DNA of 39,229 nucleotides from an uncultured Marvinbryantia sp. (GTDB taxonomy: Bacteria > Bacillota > Clostridia > Lachnospirales > Lachnospiraceae), in the NCBI GenBank assembly GCA_934394985.1, contig CAKRRF010000024.1, positions 1 to 39,229 of the forward strand. The letters are read 5' to 3'. Below the pieces are notes generated by a model that made no database searches, was not told where the DNA came from, and saw only the letters and a program-made list of their open reading frames with translations. Shown here piece after piece: positions 1-7,843 of this stretch (the first letter of the stretch is position 1; each line of letters opens with the position of its first letter). The position numbers and the translations under genes were made by a program.

Positions 1-2
1 AT

Positions 3-74
3 GGCGCAGTAGCCAAGTGGTAAGGCAATGGTCTGCAACACCAGTATCCACCGGTTCAAATCCGGTCTGCGCCT
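3..74 (+). tRNA. tRNA-Cys (GCA)
   Basis: A complete cloverleaf can be folded by eye: 7-bp acceptor stem (3-9 with 67-73), D arm with GCC/GGC stem, anticodon loop CTGCAAC with anticodon GCA at 35-37, five-base variable loop, and T arm ACCGG/CCGGT around TTCAAAT. The discriminator base at 74 is U, as is typical for tRNA-Cys. The first anticodon-stem pair is an A/G mismatch. CCA is not encoded. It reads cysteine UGC/UGU codons. A hairpin terminator follows at once. Confidence 0.95.
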
Positions 75-77
75 CTT

Positions 78-110
78 GAGAGTTCGAATGATATTCGAGC
101 TCTTTTTTCT
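78..110 (+). terminator. Rho-independent terminator of tRNA-Cys
   Basis: Bases 78-89 pair with 93-104 around a three-base loop, with G-T wobbles at two pairs, and a T-rich tract follows. It ends the tRNA transcript and lies tail to tail with the 3' end of the minus-strand GIY-YIG gene. Confidence 0.8.
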
Positions 111-128
111 TTTTAGGAAATAGTATTC

Positions 129-380
129 TTACGTTTTAGAAAAAGCAGAAATGAGCTGTTCCTTCTGTGAGCGGGAGAGTTGTTTAATGGAGTATTCTCG
201 GCGCATTGCCTCCTGTCTGGTATGAAATGTCTCATAGTAGACAAGTGCAACCGGCAAACGGGGACGGGTGTATTTTGCACCTGTCCCGGCATTGTGTGAT
301 TTTATACGTTTTTCCAGATTATTAGTCCAGCCGGTATAGAAAGTACCATCACTGCACTGTACAATATAAGTATAGTTCAT
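129..380 (-). CDS. GIY-YIG nuclease-superfamily protein (YhbQ/UPF0213 type)
   Basis: An 83-residue protein that is one small GIY-YIG domain. The GIY-YIG core is seen as YIVQCSDGTFYTGWT at residues 4-18, followed by a conserved basic segment (NLEKRIKSHN) and the YYE and RREYSIK motifs typical of the short UPF0213/YhbQ proteins. Length matches that family (80-100 residues). The start is supported by TTAGGAG just upstream. The family is related to nucleases such as the UvrC N-terminal domain, but the cellular substrate of the stand-alone form is not firmly known. It stands alone between the tRNA and the trhA terminator. Confidence 0.85.
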   Translation of the reverse strand: MNYTYIVQCSDGTFYTGWTNNLEKRIKSHNAGTGAKYTRPRLPVALVYYETFHTRQEAMRREYSIKQLSRSQKEQLISAFSKT

Positions 381-585
381 AGGATTCTCCTAATGTATCA
401 GATGAAGCAATCGAGCCTGCGGTATATTAACAGGGGAATAGGATCCGACTGAAGCATGTAAAATACCAGGTAAACATAAAATGATGCTTTCCGGTACACA
501 CGATTGCGATGATATGTTTTATTATACGTCAGGATTAAAAAAATGTGTAGATGATACAGGAAAAATTCAGATAGAAATGCGATTG

Positions 586-626
586 AATAAAAATACTGCA
601 AAATCCATGAAAAGATTTTGCAGTAT
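586..626 (-). terminator. Rho-independent terminator of trhA
   Basis: A perfect 13-bp stem (593-605 with 614-626) with an eight-base loop. Read on the minus strand it is followed by a TTTTT tract. It lies directly beyond the stop of the hemolysin III gene. The rest of the 381-632 gap shows nothing else I can support. Confidence 0.85.
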
Positions 627-632
627 CATGTC

Positions 633-1337
633 CTATACAAGATAGCAAAACATAAAAATATAATGACAAAAGCTTCCGCCCATCACGAATAGATGAAAGA
701 TTTCATGAGATCCGAAGTACGGATGTCTGGAATTGAAGATCGGTAGCTTTAAGGCATAAATAACACCGCCAATGGTATAGATGATGCCCCCGGTCAGAAG
801 CCAGAAGAAAGCACCTGGTGTCAGAGAACGCACAATTGGTCCAAATGCAAGAATGCATGTCCAACCCATACCGATATATAATATAGAAGAGAACCATTTA
901 GGACAATAGATCCAGAAAGCTTTGATCAGAATACCGGTGATCGCCAGTCCCCACACTATGGCTAAAAGAAGCAGTCCAAGGCGGTTATTTAAAACCAGAA
1001 GACATACCGGGGTATAGCTTCCGGCAATCAACACAGATATCATCATATGATCCACTTTTTTCAGAACTTTGTTGACAGATGGTGAAATATCGAATGTGTG
1101 GTAAACTGTGCTGGCGGCATAGAGCAAAATCATACTGGTCATAAAGACAACCATGGAAATCATACAAAAAGGATTGTCATGACTTCCGGCACGTATCAGA
1201 AGAGGTGCCGTTCCAATGGCAGCCATGATCAGACCAATAAAATGAGTAATAGAACTGCCCGGGTCTTTAATGGCCGTCTTGCGCAGCGATGTCGATGGAA
1301 TAGTTTGATATATATTGTTTGGTGTTATATTTTTCAT
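633..1337 (-). CDS. trhA: PAQR-family membrane homeostasis protein TrhA (hemolysin III family)
   Basis: A 234-residue integral membrane protein with about seven hydrophobic segments. Hallmarks of the HlyIII/PAQR superfamily are visible: the Ser-x3-His motif region (STVYHTFD), the DHMMI motif near residue 97, AGSYTPVCL, and the C-terminal HEIFHLFVMGGSFCHY, whose histidines belong to the family's metal site. Bacterial members have been linked to membrane energetics and fluidity rather than true hemolysis. The length is normal. The ribosome binding site AAAGGAGGT (complement of 1344-1351) fixes the start. It is monocistronic, with its own promoter and terminator. Confidence 0.92.
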   Translation of the reverse strand: MKNITPNNIYQTIPSTSLRKTAIKDPGSSITHFIGLIMAAIGTAPLLIRAGSHDNPFCMISMVVFMTSMILLYAASTVYHTFDISPSVNKVLKKVDHMMISVLIAGSYTPVCLLVLNNRLGLLLLAIVWGLAITGILIKAFWIYCPKWFSSILYIGMGWTCILAFGPIVRSLTPGAFFWLLTGGIIYTIGGVIYALKLPIFNSRHPYFGSHEIFHLFVMGGSFCHYIFMFCYLV

Positions 1338-1365
1338 GAGATGACCTCCTTTGATATCAAGAACT

Positions 1366-1394
1366 ATTATACGTAGTATTTAAAACTATGTTAT
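1366..1394 (-). promoter_or_regulatory. Sigma-A-type promoter of trhA
   Basis: On the minus strand a perfect TATAAT (complement of 1366-1371) is preceded by 17 bp and a -35 of ATAACA (1389-1394, 4 of 6 matches to consensus). It lies 15 bases upstream of the ribosome binding site. Confidence 0.65.
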
Positions 1395-1463
1395 GTCGTA
1401 CACAAATAATAGCTCTTTTCGGACAAAATTGCAAGCGAAAACTAAATATTAATGGAAATTTTA

Positions 1464-1492
1464 TATACAGAAATTCTGATTTGCGATATACT
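1464..1492 (+). promoter_or_regulatory. Probable promoter of the xpaC-telA pair
   Basis: -35 TATACA (1464-1469), 17-bp spacer, -10 TATACT (1487-1492). The leader that follows contains a small hairpin (TCTCTG 1519-1524 with CAGAGA 1532-1537) immediately before the ribosome binding site. Confidence 0.5.
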
Positions 1493-1552
1493 TGAGAATA
1501 CAGGAGTAAAATTTAGAGTCTCTGGCAGGTTCAGAGAGAAAAGGCGGATATT

Positions 1553-2827
1553 ATGTCAGATTCAAAATATAGTAACCTTGGCAGTGAAATCAGTGATATG
1601 GTGCAAAAAGCGATTGACAGTCAGGATTTCAGTCAGTTAAGTATGACCATACAGAATTCAGTCAGTCAGATAGCTAATACCGTGGCAGATACGATGGCAT
1701 CTTCGATGCCCGATAGAAAAGAAACAGATCGAAGACCTGATTACATGAAAAATGCACAGCACAACAGAATGGAGGCTGTACAGAATCCCTGGATGGGATC
1801 GGCAAGGCAGATGCAGGCAGGGACACGGACGACAGCTGTATCAGAACAAGGACTGTATTCTCCCGGCGGAACCGGAAGATTAAAAGGATATGTTTTGTTT
1901 ACATTAGGGATTGCCGGTATATTTGGATGTCTTGCCGGAATACTTACCCTTGTGATTGCCAGTAAGATTACAGGCGCTGTATTGACAGTTCCGGAAGTAG
2001 TATTGTTTGTGATAGCAGCTGGTTTTGGAATTATGAGCTGGAAAGGTACCGGAACTTTAAAAAAGATAAAAAAGTTTAAAAATTATGTGAAAAAGATTGG
2101 AAAGTGCAGTAGCATTTCTATAGCAGAGCTTGCATCAGCCAGTGGAAGAAATGAAAAAGAAGTGCTGAAGGATATTCAGGATATGCTGCAGGACAATATG
2201 TTTTTACAGGGACATCTGGATACAGAAGAACAGCTTCTGTTTGTAACAGATGACAGCTATCAACAGTTTTTGAAGGAGAAAAAGGTACGGATAGAACAAC
2301 AAAATCTGGTCAGAGAAGCCCGGGAAAAATGGGAAAAGGAGCAGCAGGAGCTTCCTCCGGAAGTGAGAAAACTGATTGCAGACGGACAGGATTATATTGA
2401 AAAGATTCGCAGAAGCAATGATGCCATCAGTGATGAGGCAGTGTCTAAGAAGCTGTATGATCTGGAAGCGGTTACCAGAAAGATTTTTGATTATGTGAAG
2501 GATCATCCGGACTGTGCAGATGATACGAAGAAGCTGATGAAGTATTATCTTCCGACTACAATAAAACTTCTGGATTCTTATGAGAAACTGACAGAAGACG
2601 AAATAAGTTGTCAGCATCCGGATCAGTTGACGAATATTACCAAATCAAAAAAAGAAATAGAAGATACCCTGGATACACTGAATCTTGCATTTGCAAAATT
2701 GTTTTATAATCTTTATCAGGATACTTCCATGGATATTGCTGCAGATATTTCGGTATTGCATACGTTGCTGGCACAGGAAGGACTGACAGGGGAAGAAATC
2801 CATGATGCTATGCGTGGTGTAAAATAA
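1553..2827 (+). CDS. XpaC-like protein (5-bromo-4-chloroindolyl phosphate hydrolysis family)
   Basis: A 424-residue protein with a polar, Ser/Gln-rich N-terminal region (1-105), two adjacent membrane segments (about 113-135 and 143-163), a basic patch (KKIKKFKNYVKK) and a long charged helical C-terminal half. This layout and the partner gene match the XpaC/Halogen_Hydrol family. The family name comes from an old screen and does not prove hydrolase activity; no catalytic motif is visible. In many Firmicutes xpaC precedes a telA homologue, as here (32-base gap), which suggests a shared envelope or stress role. The start follows an AAAAGGCGG ribosome binding site. Confidence 0.78.
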   Translation: MSDSKYSNLGSEISDMVQKAIDSQDFSQLSMTIQNSVSQIANTVADTMASSMPDRKETDRRPDYMKNAQHNRMEAVQNPWMGSARQMQAGTRTTAVSEQGLYSPGGTGRLKGYVLFTLGIAGIFGCLAGILTLVIASKITGAVLTVPEVVLFVIAAGFGIMSWKGTGTLKKIKKFKNYVKKIGKCSSISIAELASASGRNEKEVLKDIQDMLQDNMFLQGHLDTEEQLLFVTDDSYQQFLKEKKVRIEQQNLVREAREKWEKEQQELPPEVRKLIADGQDYIEKIRRSNDAISDEAVSKKLYDLEAVTRKIFDYVKDHPDCADDTKKLMKYYLPTTIKLLDSYEKLTEDEISCQHPDQLTNITKSKKEIEDTLDTLNLAFAKLFYNLYQDTSMDIAADISVLHTLLAQEGLTGEEIHDAMRGVK

Positions 2828-2859
2828 AAACAGATACATCAGAAAGGAAAAGAGAGACG

Positions 2860-4017
2860 ATGAATGATGAATTTGAAAAACTGGCGGGGACAGCCCCAAC
2901 ACTGACATTAACACCATTCCCGGAAAAAGAGGAGCTGCCACAGAAGTCAGAAGAGCAGACAATAACAGAGACCAAGGAGAAAATGGAGGAAGAATCCAGA
3001 TTTTCAGCGGAAGAATTGCAGCAGATACAGGCTTTTTCCAGTCAGATTAACATTTCTGACAGCAACATGATTCTTCAATACGGTGCAGGAGCTCAGCAGA
3101 AGCTTGCTGATTTTTCCGAAAAGGCTCTGGAAAATGTCAAATCTCAGGATCTTGGTGAAGTAGGAGATATGCTGACAAGTGTGGTAGCCGAATTGAAGAA
3201 TTTTGATGTGGATAATGAAAAAAAGGGCATTCTGGGATTTTTCCGCAAAGGGGAAAATAAGCTGGATGCCATGAAGGCAAAGTATGATAAGACAGAGGTT
3301 AATATAGATAAAATCTGTGATGCCCTGGAAGAACATCAGGTTCGGCTGTTAAAAGATACTGCCATGCTGGATCAGATGTATACACTGAATCTTACTTATT
3401 ATAAAGAACTGTCTATGTATATTGCAGCAGGGAAGCAGAAGCTGGACGAAGTAAGAAATACGCAGTTAAAAGAACTGATGGAAAGGGCACAGGGAGGAGA
3501 AGATCAGGTACTGGCACAGGAAGCAAAGGATCTGGCCAGCTATTGTGACAGGTTTGAAAAGAAAATACATGATCTGGAACTGAGCCGTGTGATTTCCATG
3601 CAGACAGCACCGCAGATTCGACTGATTCAGAATAATAATACAATGATGGTAGAAAAGATCCAGTCGACACTGGTGAATACGATTCCATTGTGGAAAAATC
3701 AGATGGTGATTGCACTGGGACTTGAGCATGCTCAGCGTGCGGCCAAGGCACAGAATGCAGTAACCGATATGACAAATGAACTGTTAAAGAAAAATGCCAG
3801 TGCTCTTCATGAGGCAACAGTTTCTACAGCAAAAGCATCAGAGAGAGGAATTGTGGATATTGAGACATTGACACAGACCAATGCAGAACTGGTAAAAACG
3901 TTTGATGAAGTGCTGCAGATTCAGAGTGAAGGCAGACAGAAGCGTATGCAGGCGGAAGCAGATATGGTCAGAATGGAAAATGAACTGAAGCAAAAGCTGC
4001 TGGAGATAAGAAAATAG
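2860..4017 (+). CDS. Toxic anion resistance (TelA) family protein
   Basis: A 385-residue, almost wholly alpha-helical, soluble protein. Recognisable TelA features are the N-terminal acidic linker, the DSNMILQYGAGAQQKLADFSE segment (about 67-87), the GFFRKGENKLDAMKAKYDK region and the C-terminal QIRLIQNNNTMMVEKIQSTL and IPLWKNQMVIALGLEHAQ blocks. Members are annotated for tellurite or toxic-anion resistance, and Gram-positive homologues affect cell-envelope stress tolerance; the mechanism is unsettled. It forms a two-gene unit with the XpaC-like gene. The start follows AGAAAGGA. Confidence 0.9.
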   Translation: MNDEFEKLAGTAPTLTLTPFPEKEELPQKSEEQTITETKEKMEEESRFSAEELQQIQAFSSQINISDSNMILQYGAGAQQKLADFSEKALENVKSQDLGEVGDMLTSVVAELKNFDVDNEKKGILGFFRKGENKLDAMKAKYDKTEVNIDKICDALEEHQVRLLKDTAMLDQMYTLNLTYYKELSMYIAAGKQKLDEVRNTQLKELMERAQGGEDQVLAQEAKDLASYCDRFEKKIHDLELSRVISMQTAPQIRLIQNNNTMMVEKIQSTLVNTIPLWKNQMVIALGLEHAQRAAKAQNAVTDMTNELLKKNASALHEATVSTAKASERGIVDIETLTQTNAELVKTFDEVLQIQSEGRQKRMQAEADMVRMENELKQKLLEIRK

Positions 4018-4024
4018 ATGACGA

Positions 4025-4189
4025 ATGCAGGGAGAATTTGACGAGCGTTCGCAGATTGACAGTATTGCCTGTGGCGTTTATAATATTTCACGGTACTGTG
4101 TAAACAGGGAGGTCATTCTGTCAGAGTGGGATTTTCGGAAGGGCAACATGATGTCCACACTGTATATTGTATTGGAGAAAAAGACATAA
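4025..4189 (+). CDS. Possible short ORF between telA and glmS (54 residues)
   Basis: An uninterrupted ATG-to-TAA frame encodes a 54-residue peptide beginning MQGEFDERSQID and ending in a STLYIVLEKK-like tail. It nearly fills the 210-base gap between telA and glmS and its codon choice is not obviously unlike the neighbours. Against it: there is no clear ribosome binding site and I recognise no family. It could be a small unannotated gene, a degraded remnant of a larger gene, or chance. Confidence 0.25.
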   Translation: MQGEFDERSQIDSIACGVYNISRYCVNREVILSEWDFRKGNMMSTLYIVLEKKT

Positions 4190-4227
4190 AAGCATAAGAT
4201 AAAAAAAGATAAGGATTGGAGATTTAT

Positions 4228-6066
4228 ATGTGTGGAATAGTTGGATATGTCGGTGAACGTCAGGCAGCACCAATTCTGTTGGACGGACTGGCAAAACTGG
4301 AGTACAGAGGTTATGATTCTGCCGGGCTTGCGGTGCGCAATGGAACAGCAGATCCTGAGATTGTAAAAGCCAAGGGAAGACTGAGAGTTCTGGCGGAGAA
4401 AACAAATGATGGAAAGACTCTGCTGGGAGACTGTGGAATCGGTCACACCAGATGGGCGACTCATGGAGAACCGTCCGTAGAAAATGCACATCCACATTGC
4501 AGCGATGACAAAAATGTGGTAGCAGTTCATAATGGAATTATTGAAAATTATCAGGAACTGAAAGATAAGCTTACACGTAAGGGATATCAGTTCTATTCAG
4601 AAACAGATACAGAAGTAGCAGTCAAGCTGATTGACTACTATTATAAGAAATATGAAGGAACGCCGGTAGATGCATTGAACCATGCGATGATTCGTATTCG
4701 CGGATCTTATGCACTGGCAGTAATGTTTAAGGACTATCCGGAAGAAATCTATGTGGCCAGAAAAGACAGCCCGATGATTCTGGGAGTGGGGGATGGAGAA
4801 TGCTATCTGGCTTCTGATGTCCCTGCTATTTTAAAATATACCAAAAGTGTATATTATATCGGTAATCTGGAAATCGGACGTCTGCAGAAGGGACAGATCA
4901 CCTTCTATAACCTGGATGGCGATGTGATTGAAAAAGAACTGGTGGAAATTCAGTGGGATGCAGAGGCTGCTGAAAAAGCAGGTTATGAACATTTCATGAT
5001 GAAAGAGATCCAGGAGCAGCCGAAGGCAGTGCAGGATACTTTAAATTCTGTGATGAAAGACGGATGCATTGATCTGGGTGAAATAAACCTGGATGAAGAG
5101 GAGATTCGCAAAATTTCACAAATCTATATTGTGGCCTGTGGATCTGCATATCATGTAGGAGTAGCTGCACAGTATGTGATAGAAGATCTTGCCAGAATTC
5201 CGGTAAGGGTAGAACTGGCATCAGAATTCCGTTATCGTAAGCCATTGCTGGATCCGAATGGACTGGTGATTATTATCAGTCAGTCCGGTGAGACTGCAGA
5301 CAGTCTGGCAGCGTTGAGAGAAGCAAAAAGCCGTGGAATCCGCACGCTTGCTATTGTGAATGTAGTGGGCTCTTCCATTGCAAGAGAAGCAGACAGTGTG
5401 TTCTATACACTGGCAGGACCGGAAATTGCAGTAGCTACAACGAAAGCATACAGCACACAGTTGATAGCTGCTTATTGTCTCGCTGTACAGTTTGCGTATG
5501 TACGGGGAGAAATTACGGAAGAATATTACGAAGAACTGATAGGGGAAATGATGTCCCTTCCGGAAAAAATTCAGAAAGTGCTGGATGATAAAGAACGAAT
5601 TCAGTGGTTTGCATCAAAGCAGGCCAGTGCAAAAGATATTTTCTTTATCGGAAGAGGGCTGGATTATGCAATTTCGCTGGAAGGAAGCCTTAAGATGAAA
5701 GAGATCAGTTATATTCATTCAGAAGCATATGCAGCAGGAGAACTGAAGCATGGAACAATTTCTCTTCTGGAGGAGAATACACTGGTGATTGGTGTACTGA
5801 CACAGGCAGATCTGTATGAAAAAACGTTGTCCAACATGGTTGAATGTAAGAGCCGTGGAGCGTATCTCTGCGCCGTGACCAGCTATGGTAATTACAATAT
5901 GGAAGATACTGCAGATTTTGTAACTTACATTCCAAAAACAGATGTACATTTTGCAACTTCTCTTGCAGTGATCCCACTGCAGCTGATGGGATATTATGTC
6001 AGTGTCGCAAAAGGTCTGGACGTGGATAAACCGAGAAACCTGGCGAAGAGTGTGACGGTAGAATAA
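4228..6066 (+). CDS. glmS: Glutamine--fructose-6-phosphate aminotransferase (isomerizing)
   Basis: A 612-residue enzyme that makes glucosamine 6-phosphate from fructose 6-phosphate and glutamine, the first committed step to UDP-GlcNAc for peptidoglycan. The N-terminal glutaminase domain starts with Met-Cys2, whose Cys becomes the N-terminal nucleophile; GHTRWATHGEP (72-82) and NGIIENY follow. Two SIS sugar-isomerase domains follow, with the SQSGETADSL phosphosugar loop and the C-terminal DKPRNLAKSVTVE tail. The start is set at 4228 rather than an in-frame TTG at 4216 because Cys must be residue 2; GGAG lies 7 bases upstream. No glmS ribozyme core is seen upstream. Confidence 0.97.
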   Translation: MCGIVGYVGERQAAPILLDGLAKLEYRGYDSAGLAVRNGTADPEIVKAKGRLRVLAEKTNDGKTLLGDCGIGHTRWATHGEPSVENAHPHCSDDKNVVAVHNGIIENYQELKDKLTRKGYQFYSETDTEVAVKLIDYYYKKYEGTPVDALNHAMIRIRGSYALAVMFKDYPEEIYVARKDSPMILGVGDGECYLASDVPAILKYTKSVYYIGNLEIGRLQKGQITFYNLDGDVIEKELVEIQWDAEAAEKAGYEHFMMKEIQEQPKAVQDTLNSVMKDGCIDLGEINLDEEEIRKISQIYIVACGSAYHVGVAAQYVIEDLARIPVRVELASEFRYRKPLLDPNGLVIIISQSGETADSLAALREAKSRGIRTLAIVNVVGSSIAREADSVFYTLAGPEIAVATTKAYSTQLIAAYCLAVQFAYVRGEITEEYYEELIGEMMSLPEKIQKVLDDKERIQWFASKQASAKDIFFIGRGLDYAISLEGSLKMKEISYIHSEAYAAGELKHGTISLLEENTLVIGVLTQADLYEKTLSNMVECKSRGAYLCAVTSYGNYNMEDTADFVTYIPKTDVHFATSLAVIPLQLMGYYVSVAKGLDVDKPRNLAKSVTVE

Positions 6067-6112
6067 AACCAGAACCGTCCGGTCAGAATAAGAGGTAAAG
6101 AGGACGGGTAGT

Positions 6113-7015
6113 ATGCTGGACAAAGAGCAGTTTTTTAAAGAATATAAAGTAGAGCAGGAGTTCCATTATTCTGGTTTGAGCTGGAAAGTTCTGGAAGAAA
6201 TCTATGATGATTATTGTATGCGGCAACCAGAACTGGAAGCCTGCTGTAGCGAATTTGTGAATTATTTTCTGGATGGAATACCGATTCCGATTCATTCCAT
6301 TCGAACGAGAGCCAAGGATCCGAAGCATCTGATTGAGAAAATTATTCGAAAAAGAGGAAAATATCAGAATAAAAAGTATCTGAATATTAATGTGGACAAT
6401 TATATGGATATTGTACAGGATCTGGTAGGAGCCAGAGTCCTGATCCTGGCAAAAGAGGAATGGGAAGGCGTATTTGACTGGATTATGGAGAGGTTTCAGA
6501 CTGGGGCAACATTACAGGCATATCTGGCGGAACCGCCGGTAGCCTATACCAGATATGGAGACAGAGATATTTTCGGTGATAAGATATATCGAGAGCATAC
6601 AGATCGGGGATATCGGTCACAGCATTATATCATTCGTTTTCAGAAATATTTTTGTGAAGTACAGGTACGGACTCTGGCAGAAGAGGTCTATGGAGAGTTT
6701 GACCACAGAGTCAAATATCCATACCGAAATGAAAATCATTTTTTATTGCGATATACCAATACAGTAGCCCAACTGGCAGATTCCATAGATGAGATTATCT
6801 CCACCTGTTTTGAAATGGGTGAAAAGGGTTGGGAGAGCTGTGCACAGTATTATCGTGAAGATACTTATGCTGACTGGCGCCATATATCTCAGCCGGGAAC
6901 CTCAGAACATAAAAATGAAAAAGAACCGGAACAGCCGACAGGAGAATCGGTTATTGATGCAGCAGCCTATATCAATTCAGTATTACTGCGAAGGGGAAAG
7001 CAATATGCAAAGTAG
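6113..7015 (+). CDS. RelA/SpoT synthetase-domain protein (putative GTP pyrophosphokinase)
   Basis: A 300-residue single-domain alarmone synthetase-like protein; it lacks the HD hydrolase and the TGS/ACT domains of long Rel. Synthetase motifs are present in order: basic SIRTRAKDPKHLIEKIIRK (62-80), DLVGARVL (103-110), GYRSQHYII (166-174), and EVQVRTLAEEVYGEFDHRVKY (182-202) with the conserved Glu and His. It is longer than RelP/RelQ (about 210-230 residues), with an extra charged C-terminal tail. It would be expected to transfer pyrophosphate from ATP to a guanine nucleotide; activity is not shown. It starts 46 bases after glmS, and its stop overlaps the next gene by 11 bases. Confidence 0.85.
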   Translation: MLDKEQFFKEYKVEQEFHYSGLSWKVLEEIYDDYCMRQPELEACCSEFVNYFLDGIPIPIHSIRTRAKDPKHLIEKIIRKRGKYQNKKYLNINVDNYMDIVQDLVGARVLILAKEEWEGVFDWIMERFQTGATLQAYLAEPPVAYTRYGDRDIFGDKIYREHTDRGYRSQHYIIRFQKYFCEVQVRTLAEEVYGEFDHRVKYPYRNENHFLLRYTNTVAQLADSIDEIISTCFEMGEKGWESCAQYYREDTYADWRHISQPGTSEHKNEKEPEQPTGESVIDAAAYINSVLLRRGKQYAK

Positions 7016-7265
7016 AAAAAGTCAGGGACGACAAAATCATTTCCGGGAACTGATAGCAGAGGCTGTGAGAGGAGAATATGAGTTGGATAAACTGCCAGGT
7101 CCGTCATATGATTTCGCAGAAGAACGGCAGGCAGTATATTATTCCAATATGCGTTATAATATGGAATCTGACATGAGTGTGATGGTGATGAACCATCATC
7201 AGCAACTGACTGAGCTAAAGCTGATAAAAGAATGGAAAAAGGAAACAGAAGAAGATGAGCTCTGA
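7005..7265 (+). CDS. Small protein of unknown function, overlaps alarmone synthetase
   Basis: An 86-residue, highly charged soluble protein with no recognised domain. It starts inside the end of the synthetase gene (11-base overlap) behind a good AAGGGGAAAG ribosome binding site and ends inside the next gene (11-base overlap). The frame is open further upstream (to 6789), but that part is only a shadow of the synthetase. The N-terminal half is basic, the middle is rich in Tyr, Met and Asn, and the C-terminus is an acidic helix. Overlap at both ends implies translational coupling and a role linked to the synthetase. No function is assigned. Confidence 0.72.
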   Translation: MQSRKSQGRQNHFRELIAEAVRGEYELDKLPGPSYDFAEERQAVYYSNMRYNMESDMSVMVMNHHQQLTELKLIKEWKKETEEDEL

Positions 7266-7770
7266 ATACAGCTATGAAGATATGATAGAAAAGATTGGCG
7301 AAGACCGGCTCCATGAAAAATATACGGAGATTCTGGCATCAGCCAATCATTTTATAGAAGAAGCAGGGTATGAATCCCATGTAGAGTGTAACGAACGAAT
7401 TCTGTTCAGCCTGATTTTGGACTATTATGCAGATCTGTTTCGACTGAAGGACTTTCACGGGATAGAATGGATTCGAACAGAGAAAAGCTTTGCTTACCTG
7501 ATTGCCTGGATTATAAAAAGGAAGCCGCTTCAGTTTGTTCATTACACAGAGGAGGAAAAAGACATCTATGTAAATGAGCGGTTTGCTGCATTTCTGATGT
7601 TGAATGAATGCCTGCTGTGTGGGGAGAAAAAATTTGTAGGCAGTGAGAATCAGTCCAGACTGGATGAATACATAAATTTACTGTTTTATTATTTCAAGTA
7701 TCGTGAATGCAATCCGCAGGTGATAGAGCTTGCGATTGAATCTTTTAAAATGGGAACGCTGGTATCCTAG
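7255..7770 (+). CDS. Conserved-looking helical protein of unknown function
   Basis: A 171-residue protein predicted to be mostly alpha-helical, with aromatic-rich helices (ILDYYADLFRLKDF, LLFYYFKYRE). I recognise no family. The ATG overlaps the stop of the preceding 86-residue ORF, so the synthetase, the small protein and this gene form a tightly coupled three-gene unit closed by a terminator directly downstream. No transmembrane segment, signal peptide or metal motif is seen. Confidence 0.75.
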   Translation: MSSEYSYEDMIEKIGEDRLHEKYTEILASANHFIEEAGYESHVECNERILFSLILDYYADLFRLKDFHGIEWIRTEKSFAYLIAWIIKRKPLQFVHYTEEEKDIYVNERFAAFLMLNECLLCGEKKFVGSENQSRLDEYINLLFYYFKYRECNPQVIELAIESFKMGTLVS

Positions 7771-7779
7771 AAAATCGAA

Positions 7780-7815
7780 AGGCTGTTGCATAAAAATACT
7801 GCATCAGCCTTTTTT
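7780..7815 (+). terminator. Terminator after the alarmone-synthetase unit
   Basis: AGGCTGTTGCA pairs with TGCATCAGCCT (one mismatch) around a short A-rich loop, followed by a run of T. It separates this unit from topB. Confidence 0.8.
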
Positions 7816-7843
7816 CATAATATAACAAGTTAGGAGCAAAGAG

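Noticed and set aside
398..601. 67-codon minus-strand frame
   Set aside because: No ribosome binding site or family, and its start overlaps the trhA terminator hairpin; judged chance.
4018..4227. glmS ribozyme upstream of glmS
   Set aside because: The conserved AGCGCC and GGCGGATG-type core words are not present, although GACGAG occurs once by chance.
6789..7004. N-terminal extension of the 86-residue protein
   Set aside because: Lies wholly within the synthetase gene; the internal ATG at 7005 has a good ribosome binding site.
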